A stretch of DNA of 6,418 nucleotides from NCBI GenBank assembly GCA_030696545.1, contig JAUYSA010000318.1, positions 1 to 6,418 of the forward strand, in the 5' to 3' direction. A model generated the notes under the pieces. The model saw nothing but the letters and a program-made list of their open reading frames with translations, was not told where the DNA came from and did not search any database. Source of the DNA: Hyphomonadaceae bacterium. GTDB taxonomy: Bacteria; Pseudomonadota; Alphaproteobacteria; Caulobacterales; Hyphomonadaceae. The position numbers and the translations under genes are program-made. Below are positions 1-5,955 of the stretch, piece by piece (position 1 is the stretch's first letter; every line of letters begins with the position of its first letter).

Positions 1-1293
1 CTGGACGACGTGCTTCACGATGGCAAGACCGAGGCCGGTGCCGGGCTTGAGCCCCCTGCCCTGATCGACGCGATAGAAGCGCTCGGACAGGCGCGGGAGG
101 TATTGCCGTTCGATGCCGGGGCCAGAGTCGGTCACGCGTAGAACCGCGAAGCTGCTAGTGTTGCTGGCTGTTGGCGCGGATGCGATCGACATGCGGCCAG
201 CTTCTTCCCAGCGGCGGCCGGCGATTGTCGAGGCCTCGCTGGCGCCGACGCCGGCGCGCACCTCGATATCGACCACATCGCCCTTCTCGGAATACTTGAT
301 CGCATTGTCGATCAGGTTCTGGACGACCTGCGTAAGCTCGTCGCGCGCACCGATGACGTTGACCGGGCCGCTGCCGGCCGACACGCGCAGCTCGACGCCG
401 CGCTCCTTTGCGACCGGGGCGAGCGCGTCACGCGCTTCGATCACGACGGCCGCAAGGTCAGCCACGCCTTCGGGCGGACGATGCTCGACCAGCTCGATGC
501 GCGACAGCGACAGCAGGTCGCTGATCAGGCGGCGCATACGATCGGCCTGGCTCTGCATGATTTCGAGGAAACGGTCGCGGGCTTCCGGATCGTCGCGCGC
601 GGGGCCGCGCATGGTTTCGATGAAGCCTGATAGCGATGTGAGTGGAGTGCGCAGTTCGTGGCTGGCGTTAGCGAGGAAGTCGACGCGCGCCATCTCCATG
701 CGCTTGATGTCGGTGTAGTCGTGCAGGGTAAGCAGGACGCCAGCGCCCAGCGGTGAGGCCACGCAGGCGAAGTGACGATCGGTTCCCTCGCGCTGGACGA
801 TTTCGAATTGCTGGGCTTCGCCGGTGTTGCGCGCGGCATCCACCGCATTGAGAAGTTCGGGACGGCGCACCACAGCGGTCAGCATCGGGCCAGCTGCTGT
901 GAAGCGGAGCTCCTTGCGGGCGGCGGCGTTGGCGCCCTCTATTTTGCCCTGCGAGTCGATATACATCGCGACTTCCGGCAGCGCTTCGATGAGCGCCACG
1001 CGAAAGCGCCGCTCGGTTTCCAGCCGACGGCGCGTCTCGGCCAGCGCGCTTTCCTTCTCTTCGGCTTCTATTTCATTGGCGGGATCGACGGTGCCGAAAA
1101 ACCAGCCGATGCAGACGGCCAGCACAATCAGGCTGCCAGCGACCGCTGCAGTCCAAGTGGTCTGCCCAAAAAGAGCCAGCGCAAGCAGAACGGCAGTCGC
1201 GACGCCGCCAAGAATGCGAAAGTCGCTGGCGCGGCGACTTCCGCGCACGCGTGAGGGTGAGATTTCAGGTTGGGTGTTGAGCGAGTCGGCCAT
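1..1293 (-). CDS. phoR: Phosphate-regulon sensor histidine kinase PhoR, C-terminus cut by window edge
   Basis: Membrane sensor kinase of a two-component system. By family knowledge it phosphorylates the response regulator PhoB under phosphate limitation, and it is controlled through the Pst transporter and PhoU rather than by a large periplasmic sensor. The visible 431 codons stay open from the ATG at 1293-1291 to the window edge. Two hydrophobic helices (about residues 27-43 and 48-67) are separated by a loop of only about four residues. A charged coiled-coil linker (72-100) and a PAS-like domain (about 97-197) follow. The HisKA phosphoacceptor is His212 in ASHELRTPLTSL. The ATPase domain shows an N box (LIDNAIKYSE, Asn330), a G1 box (DSGPGIE, Asp389), an F box (SERFYRVD) and a G2 box (GTGLGLAIVK, 418-427). 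Perhaps 20-40 residues are missing at the C-terminus. Between the N and G1 boxes lies a roughly 35-residue Ala/Ser-rich insert (347-381). The Shine-Dalgarno is poor (AGG directly abuts the ATG). An in-frame TTG at 1338-1336 could be an alternative start, before a TGA at 1350-1348. It is divergent from the M13 gene. The PhoR assignment rests on the short double-TM plus PAS layout and the HisKA wording; phoB/pst genes are not visible. Confidence 0.9.
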   Translation of the reverse strand, partial: MADSLNTQPEISPSRVRGSRRASDFRILGGVATAVLLALALFGQTTWTAAVAGSLIVLAVCIGWFFGTVDPANEIEAEEKESALAETRRRLETERRFRVALIEALPEVAMYIDSQGKIEGANAAARKELRFTAAGPMLTAVVRRPELLNAVDAARNTGEAQQFEIVQREGTDRHFACVASPLGAGVLLTLHDYTDIKRMEMARVDFLANASHELRTPLTSLSGFIETMRGPARDDPEARDRFLEIMQSQADRMRRLISDLLSLSRIELVEHRPPEGVADLAAVVIEARDALAPVAKERGVELRVSAGSGPVNVIGARDELTQVVQNLIDNAIKYSEKGDVVDIEVRAGVGASEASTIAGRRWEEAGRMSIASAPTASNTSSFAVLRVTDSGPGIERQYLPRLSERFYRVDQGRGLKPGTGLGLAIVKHVVQ

Positions 1294-1506
1294 CCTGCAT
1301 GCGTATCGAAATCCGGTTGCCTTGTCGCGATTTGGCAACGCGTAGCTTCAAGGGCCTTGCTGCGCGCACCCTTGCGGAGAACAAATCACCCGGCCGCAAC
1401 GAGCCGAACCCGAACACGGCCTTTCGTGACCGAGTTTGCGAGCTTTTCGTTGTTCGCCAAGGCAGTAAGCGTGACGATGTCAGATATTGTTATTCGATAA
1501 ATTTAA

Positions 1507-1534
1507 TTGACACTGTTCTGGCTCTGGGACAAAT
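1507..1534 (+). promoter_or_regulatory. Candidate promoter for the first M13 peptidase gene
   Basis: TTGACA at 1507-1512 matches the housekeeping -35 consensus perfectly and lies at the edge of the AT-rich patch. The -10 partner is weak: ACAAAT at 1529-1534 with a 16-base spacer is the best I find. The resulting leader would be about 40-45 bases. Weak -10 elements with a conserved TTGAC are common in alphaproteobacterial promoters, but this call rests mainly on the -35. Confidence 0.4.
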
Positions 1535-1572
1535 CGTGCCGAGCGCCGCCGTTGCCGGCGAATACCGATCCC

Positions 1573-1577
1573 AGAGG
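1573..1577 (+). promoter_or_regulatory. Ribosome binding site that fixes the start of the first M13 gene
   Basis: AGAGG ends 8 bases before the ATG at 1586, the right spacing for translation initiation. This favours 1586 over the in-frame GTG at 1577, which overlaps the site, and over the ATG at 1592, which is 14 bases away. Starting at 1586 also gives a compact lipoprotein signal with two early basic residues. Confidence 0.7.
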
Positions 1578-1585
1578 TGTACTCC

Positions 1586-3643
1586 ATGCGAATGAAACTT
1601 CTCCTCGCCGCATCCGCGTTTGCATTGCTTGCCGCATGCACGCCCGCAGCGCCCGCTCCGGAAGCTGCTGCTCCGGTGAAGGCGACGCTGGGCGAGTTCG
1701 GCATCGACCTGACCAACGCGGACGCCACCGTGAAGCCGGGCGACGACTTCTTCAAGTACGCCAACGGCAAGTGGCTCGCGACATTCGAGATGCCGGCAGA
1801 CAAGGCGCGCTATGGCTCGTTCGATGCGCTTGGCGAGAAGTCCGAGAATGATGTGAAGAGCATCATCGACGGCTTCGCCGCGACACCGCCAGCCGCCGGC
1901 TCCAACGTCGCCAAGGCGGCGGACCTCTATGCCAGCTGGATGGACGAAGCGACGCTTGAGACGCGCGGCGTCGAACCGCTGAAGCCCTATATCGATACGA
2001 TCAACGGCATCACGGACAAGGCCAGCCTGCTGAAAGTTCTCGCGACCTTTGGCTATACATCGCCTTTCGGCCTGGGCATCGAAGCGGATACCGCCGATCC
2101 GACGCGTTACGCTGTCTGGGGCAGCCAGAGCGGGCTGGGAATGCCGGACCGCGAATACTATCTCGACACGTCCGAGCGGATGGCCGCTTACCGCGAAGCC
2201 TACAAAGCCTATGTGACGAAGATTTTCGAACTGCTGGGCGACACGGCTGCAGCGAAGAGCGCCGATGCCGTCATCAAGTTTGAAACCGAAGTGGCCAAAG
2301 GTCACTGGAAGCAGGAAGAACTGCGCGTCGCCGACAAGGCCTTCAAGGGCATGGATGCGGCCGCGTTCCAGAAGCTGGTGCCGAACATCGATCTCGCCAA
2401 GTTCGCCGCTGATGCTGGCCTGCCCCCGCTCACCAACATGGTGGCGTATGGCGACACATCGATCACGGCCGGCGCCAAGCTGGTGGACACGCAATCGCTT
2501 GATACGTGGAAGAAGTATCTCACCTTCCACATCGCGTCGGACAACGCCGCTTATCTGACCAAGGCGTTCGACGATGCGCGTTTTGACTTCTACAGCAAGA
2601 CGCTCTCCGGCGTGACCGCCAAGCGCGACCGCTGGAAGCGCGGCGTGCAGCTGCTCGACCGGACGATCGGCGAAGCGCTGGGCGAAGCCTATGCCGCCAA
2701 ATTCTTCCCGCCGGAAAACAAGGCCAAGATGGAAGCCCTGGTCGCCAACCTTCATACAGCGCTTGAGAGCCGCCTGAAGACGCTGGCGTGGATGGACGAT
2801 CCGACCCGCACGGAAGCGCTGAAAAAGCTCGCGAACTTCGAAGTTCGCGTCGGCTATCCGAACAAGTGGCGCGATTATTCCGCCATGCAGGTCGACAAGG
2901 CCAAGCTGTTCGAGAACGTGATGGCCGCCAACAAGTTCGAGTGGGACCGTCAGGTTGCCCGTCTCGGCGGCCCGGTCGATCGCGACGAGTGGGGCATGAA
3001 CGCGCAGACCGTGAACGCTTCCTACAACCCGCTGATGAATCAGATCACGTTCCCGGCTGGCATCCTGCAGCCGCCCTTCTTCGACGTGAACGCTGACCCG
3101 GCCGTGAACTATGGCGCCATCGGCGCCGTGATCGGCCACGAGATCGGTCACGGTTTCGACGACCAAGGCTCTGCCTTCGACGACAAGGGCGTGCAGCGCG
3201 ACTGGTGGACGCCGGAAACTAAGGCGAAATTCCTCGCCGCCGCCGACCAGCTCAACAAGCAGTATGACGGCTATTGCCCGTTCACCGACAAGTGCGTCAT
3301 CGGCAAGCTGACGACCGGCGAGAATATCGGTGATCTCGGCGGAATGATCATGGCCTACACCGCCTACAAGCAGTCGCTGAACGGCGCGGAAGCTCCGGTC
3401 ATCGAAGTGAACGGCGTCAAATACACCGGCGACCAGCGGTTCTTCCTGTCGTGGGCGCAGGTCTGGCGGGCGACGGCGCGCGAAGAGATGGCGCGGCAGC
3501 TGCTGACCACCGACCCCCACTCGCCGCCAGAATACCGCGTCAACGGCGTGATGCCGAACATCGACGAATGGTACACCGCCTTCAACGTGCAGCCGGGCGA
3601 CAAGATGTATATCGCGCCGGAAAACCGGGTTCGCATCTGGTAA
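1586..3643 (+). CDS. M13 family zinc metallopeptidase, lipoprotein (neprilysin/PepO-like), first copy
   Basis: Secreted zinc endopeptidase of family M13, 685 residues. By family knowledge, M13 enzymes cut short peptides inside a closed cavity that excludes folded proteins. The N-terminus is a short lipoprotein signal with lipobox LAAC (lipidated Cys18). There is no Asp at +2, so outer-membrane sorting is likely if E. coli rules apply. An Ala/Pro-rich tether (19-34) leads to the N-terminal M13 domain, which opens with the usual GID...PGDDFFKYANGKW stretch (about 39-63). The catalytic domain (about 476-685) carries NASYNP (Asn477), zinc motif HEIGH (His518, catalytic Glu519, His522), GENIGD (third zinc ligand Glu579, Asp583), and HSPPEYR (His645, Arg651). 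These correspond to neprilysin His711 and Arg717. It ends in RVRIW, the usual family terminus with a final Trp. All catalytic residues are present, so it is probably active. Its only cysteines are Cys18 and the pair Cys564/Cys570, a possible disulfide. Ser replaces the usual aromatic residue in the NAxY motif. A strong terminator follows it. The natural substrate cannot be read from the sequence. Confidence 0.95.
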   Translation: MRMKLLLAASAFALLAACTPAAPAPEAAAPVKATLGEFGIDLTNADATVKPGDDFFKYANGKWLATFEMPADKARYGSFDALGEKSENDVKSIIDGFAATPPAAGSNVAKAADLYASWMDEATLETRGVEPLKPYIDTINGITDKASLLKVLATFGYTSPFGLGIEADTADPTRYAVWGSQSGLGMPDREYYLDTSERMAAYREAYKAYVTKIFELLGDTAAAKSADAVIKFETEVAKGHWKQEELRVADKAFKGMDAAAFQKLVPNIDLAKFAADAGLPPLTNMVAYGDTSITAGAKLVDTQSLDTWKKYLTFHIASDNAAYLTKAFDDARFDFYSKTLSGVTAKRDRWKRGVQLLDRTIGEALGEAYAAKFFPPENKAKMEALVANLHTALESRLKTLAWMDDPTRTEALKKLANFEVRVGYPNKWRDYSAMQVDKAKLFENVMAANKFEWDRQVARLGGPVDRDEWGMNAQTVNASYNPLMNQITFPAGILQPPFFDVNADPAVNYGAIGAVIGHEIGHGFDDQGSAFDDKGVQRDWWTPETKAKFLAAADQLNKQYDGYCPFTDKCVIGKLTTGENIGDLGGMIMAYTAYKQSLNGAEAPVIEVNGVKYTGDQRFFLSWAQVWRATAREEMARQLLTTDPHSPPEYRVNGVMPNIDEWYTAFNVQPGDKMYIAPENRVRIW

Positions 3644-3669
3644 GCACCTGATACGACGCGAGAGTTGGG

Positions 3670-3707
3670 AAGCCCGCGGTTCCGGAAGGACCGCGGGCTT
3701 TTCCTTT
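3670..3707 (+). terminator. Intrinsic (Rho-independent) terminator after the first M13 gene
   Basis: A perfect 11-base inverted repeat, AAGCCCGCGGT (3670-3680) and ACCGCGGGCTT (3690-3700), encloses a 9-base loop and runs into TTTTCCTTT (3699-3707). It lies 26 bases past the TAA stop. The T-rich tail is on the plus strand only, so it should stop rightward transcription from the first M13 gene and largely separate it from the second. Confidence 0.9.
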
Positions 3708-3723
3708 GAGCGGCGCCCCGCGC

Positions 3724-3752
3724 TTGACTTCGCTGGCCTTCGGACAAGACTT
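3724..3752 (+). promoter_or_regulatory. Candidate promoter for the second M13 peptidase gene
   Basis: TTGACT at 3724-3729 resembles a -35 element and lies between the terminator and the second peptidase gene, where a promoter is expected. No good -10 hexamer is visible; AGACTT at 3747-3752 with a 17-base spacer is a poor match. The position and the need for a promoter after a strong terminator carry most of the weight. Confidence 0.3.
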
Positions 3753-3769
3753 GCGTTCAAGAAAATAAC

Positions 3770-3774
3770 GAGGA
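3770..3774 (+). promoter_or_regulatory. Ribosome binding site supporting a TTG start
   Basis: GAGGA ends 7 bases before the TTG at 3782. No ATG or GTG is in frame between the preceding terminator and this point. The next in-frame ATG lies far inside the conserved domain, beyond the lipoprotein signal. The site therefore decides in favour of the rare TTG start. Confidence 0.75.
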
Positions 3775-3781
3775 ACGCTCT

Positions 3782-5893
3782 TTGGCCGCACGCCTGCCCC
3801 ACCGCCTCCTGGAGGTGGCTGCCGCTGCTGCGATCCTTCTTGTCGCCTGCGCGTCGCCGCCTGCCACAGACCAGCAACCGGGCCTTACGCCTGCGGAAAA
3901 GCACGCGCTTGCTCAATTGCTGCCAGAAGAAAACCTGCCGGGATTCCAGTCTGCCCGGCTGAGATCGCAGGAGCCTGCTGATGGCGAGAAGACCACGCCG
4001 GGGCAGGATTTCTACAGCTACGTCAACAGCGAATGGCTGGCCTCCTATCAGCTGCCGCCGGACAAGCTGTCGATTGGCGCGGCTGAGGAGTTGACGGAAA
4101 AATCTGACGCCGATGTGCGCGAGATGATCGAGGACATCATCGTCACGAACCCGGCGCCCGGCACGCTGGAACGCAAGATCGCTGATCTCTATTCCGCCGC
4201 GATGGATGAGCAGGCGATCGAGGCGCGCGGAATTGCGCCGCTGCAGCCGCATCTCGATCGCATCCGCGCGGTGAAGACGCGTGATGAACTTGTGCGGCTG
4301 ATGGGCGTCATCGGTTATAACTCGCCAATTGGCATTGGCGTCGCGCCGAGCCCTGCGGATCCGGACACGAACGCGGTGTGGCTGTCGCAGGCAGGGTTGG
4401 GGATGCCGCATCGGGGCTATTACATCTCGTTCGGAATGGAGGACGAGTCGCTGCGCCTCGCCTATCGCGCGCACGTCATCAACGTGCTGCGCTTGATCGG
4501 CGCGCCTGACCCGGCAGACGGCGCGCTGCGCATCTATAGTCTGGAGCGGAATATCGCCCGCGCGCACACGGACGAGGATCGCTCGATCAGTGCGGAGGAC
4601 GCGCTGCGCACCATGTCGATGGCCGAGTTGAAGGCCTATGCGCCGGGATTTGGCTGGGACGCTTTTCTTGGCGAAGGCGGCTTCACCAATGCCGACCGCT
4701 TTGTGGTGACAGACCAGACTGCCGTGGCGGATCTCGCGAAGCTGATCCCGACCTTGGCGCTGGAGGACTGGAAACTCTGGATGGAGTTCCACTTCGCCAA
4801 TCAGTTTGCCGAGTACCTGCCGAAAAAGTTCGCTGACAGTCATTTCGGTTTCTTCTCGCGCCGGCTGGGCGGGCTGGAAGAGAAGCCGCCGCGCTGGCAG
4901 TGGGCGGTGAGCATCGTCAATGCCTATCTGGGCGAGGGCGTGGGCGAGCTGTATGTGAAGCGGAATTTTTCTTCGAGCTACAAGGACGACGTCGATGCGA
5001 TCGTCGCCAATATTCGCACGGCGTTTGCGGCGCGGCTGAAACGCCTCGACTGGATGGACGAGGAGACGCGCCTAGCGGCGCTGGGCAAGCTGGACGCGCT
5101 GAAACAGCAGATCGGCCACCCCGATGTCTGGAAGGACTATTCAGGCCTGAAGGTTGAGCAGGGCAAGTTGTTCGAAGCCATCTATGGCGCTTTCGAATAC
5201 ACATGGGACGAGCAGCGCGCCGACCTGCACAAGCCGGTGGACCGTAGCCGCTGGCCGACGCCTGCGCATATCGTGAACGCGTTCTACAATCCGCTCGCCA
5301 ACACCTTCACCATGCCGGCGGGCATATTGCAGCCTCCGTATTTCGATCCCGACGCCGACGCGGCCGAGAACTATGGCGGCATCGGCGCGGTGATTGGCCA
5401 TGAGATCAGCCACGGATTCGATGATCGCGGCAGGCAGTTCGACAGTGATGGGCGAAACCGCAACTGGTGGACTGCGCAGACTGACAAGCGCTTTGTCACC
5501 AAGTCTGAAGCGTTGATCGAGCAGTATGACGCGTATTGCCCATGGGCCGATACGTGCGTGAACGGGCTTGGCACGCTGGGCGAGAATATCGGCGACCTTG
5601 CCGGGCTGGAGATCGCCTATGCCGCGTGGAAGCTCTCGCTTGGGGGCAAGCCTGCGCCGGTGATTGACGGGCTTACGGGCGACCAGCGTTTCTTCCTGGC
5701 CTATGCCCGGTCCTATCGCGGCAAGATGCGGGATGAACTGGCGCAGGCGATGCTGGAGGGAGACAGTCATGCGCCCAATCGATATCGCGTGAATGGCGTG
5801 GTGCGGAACATGGACGCCTGGTACGCGGCCTTCAACATCGTGCCGGGCGACAAGCTATACCTGCCGCCAGAGGAACGCGTTAGGCTCTGGTAG
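3782..5893 (+). CDS. M13 family zinc metallopeptidase, lipoprotein, second (diverged) copy
   Basis: Second secreted M13 endopeptidase, 703 residues, paralogous to the gene just upstream; similarity runs almost end to end and is strongest in the catalytic domain. Translation starts at TTG, backed by GAGGA 7 bases upstream. The signal peptide ends in lipobox LVAC (lipidated Cys23), again without Asp at +2. The tether before PGQDFYSYVNSEW is about 17 residues longer than in the first copy and lacks the usual GID...D stretch; the family NG in this segment reads NS here. Catalytic residues are intact: NAFYNP (Asn499), HEISH (His540, Glu541, His544), GENIGD (Glu601, Asp605), and HAPNRYR (His663, Arg669), where the family HSP reads HAP. 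It ends in RVRLW. The only cysteines are Cys23 and the pair Cys586/Cys592, spaced as in the first copy. In the middle (about residues 255-280), the Trp and basic residues of the first copy's KGHWKQEELR segment are replaced by AHTDEDRSI. It is predicted to be active with a different substrate preference; the start codon and weaker promoter suggest lower expression. No terminator is visible after it. Confidence 0.94.
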   Translation: MAARLPHRLLEVAAAAAILLVACASPPATDQQPGLTPAEKHALAQLLPEENLPGFQSARLRSQEPADGEKTTPGQDFYSYVNSEWLASYQLPPDKLSIGAAEELTEKSDADVREMIEDIIVTNPAPGTLERKIADLYSAAMDEQAIEARGIAPLQPHLDRIRAVKTRDELVRLMGVIGYNSPIGIGVAPSPADPDTNAVWLSQAGLGMPHRGYYISFGMEDESLRLAYRAHVINVLRLIGAPDPADGALRIYSLERNIARAHTDEDRSISAEDALRTMSMAELKAYAPGFGWDAFLGEGGFTNADRFVVTDQTAVADLAKLIPTLALEDWKLWMEFHFANQFAEYLPKKFADSHFGFFSRRLGGLEEKPPRWQWAVSIVNAYLGEGVGELYVKRNFSSSYKDDVDAIVANIRTAFAARLKRLDWMDEETRLAALGKLDALKQQIGHPDVWKDYSGLKVEQGKLFEAIYGAFEYTWDEQRADLHKPVDRSRWPTPAHIVNAFYNPLANTFTMPAGILQPPYFDPDADAAENYGGIGAVIGHEISHGFDDRGRQFDSDGRNRNWWTAQTDKRFVTKSEALIEQYDAYCPWADTCVNGLGTLGENIGDLAGLEIAYAAWKLSLGGKPAPVIDGLTGDQRFFLAYARSYRGKMRDELAQAMLEGDSHAPNRYRVNGVVRNMDAWYAAFNIVPGDKLYLPPEERVRLW

Positions 5894-5930
5894 GCTGACG
5901 CAAAATCGCGATGAGACGTGTTTCCCCGGA

Positions 5931-5940
5931 GGCGCGCGCC
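5931..5940. repeat. Perfect 10-base GC palindrome in the gap before the ATP-grasp gene
   Basis: GGCGCGCGCC is its own reverse complement and sits in the 62-base gap after the second peptidase. It has no loop and no T-run, so it is not an intrinsic terminator. In GC-rich DNA such a palindrome can occur by chance. A GGAGG at 5928-5932 overlaps it but is 23 bases from the ATG at 5956, too far to act as its ribosome binding site. Confidence 0.4.
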
Positions 5941-5955
5941 TGCTAGAGCGCGGCG

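Larger units (their letters stand above)
1294..1585. other. Divergent intergenic region between phoR and the first M13 gene
   Basis: About 290 bases between two divergent genes. Open frames here are short, overlap the gene starts and lack ribosome binding sites, so I call no gene. The only compositional feature is an AT-rich patch at about 1478-1512 in otherwise GC-rich DNA, a natural place for divergent promoters. TGTCA at 1479-1483 and TGACA at 1508-1512 form a widely spaced 5-base inverted pair flanking the patch; this is too short to call an operator. A small hairpin (CGCCG at 1544-1548 with CGGCG at 1556-1560) would fall in the 5' leader of the M13 transcript if the candidate promoter at 1507 is right. 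Confidence 0.5.

Noticed and set aside
113..1254. Plus-strand open frames opposite the kinase gene (for example 113-718, 772-1254, 824-1345)
   Set aside because: They lie antisense to an unambiguous histidine kinase frame, have low-complexity Ser/Arg/Ala-rich translations, and lack supporting ribosome binding sites.
1477..1483. Possible Pho box half-site (CTGACAT on the minus strand) upstream of phoR
   Set aside because: One near-match to CTGTCAT is present, but no second copy occurs at the required 11-base spacing on either side, so a PhoB site is not supported.
3670..3700. The inverted repeat after the first M13 gene as a regulator operator or bidirectional terminator
   Set aside because: The stem leads directly into a T-rich tract on the plus strand and sits just past a stop codon, so a one-way intrinsic terminator explains it; the minus strand lacks a T-run.
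1490..4843. A 1117-codon open frame on the minus strand running antisense through most of both M13 genes and the spacer
   Set aside because: It is in exact register with the sense codons, so a stop would need a sense TTA, CTA or TCA codon, which are rare in this GC-rich coding style. Its translation is Arg/His/Val-rich with no recognisable domain, while both sense frames are clear M13 proteins. It is a composition artefact.
5141..5770. A 209-codon minus-strand open frame inside the second M13 gene
   Set aside because: It is antisense to the conserved catalytic domain, with no recognisable domain of its own; explained by GC-rich codon use.
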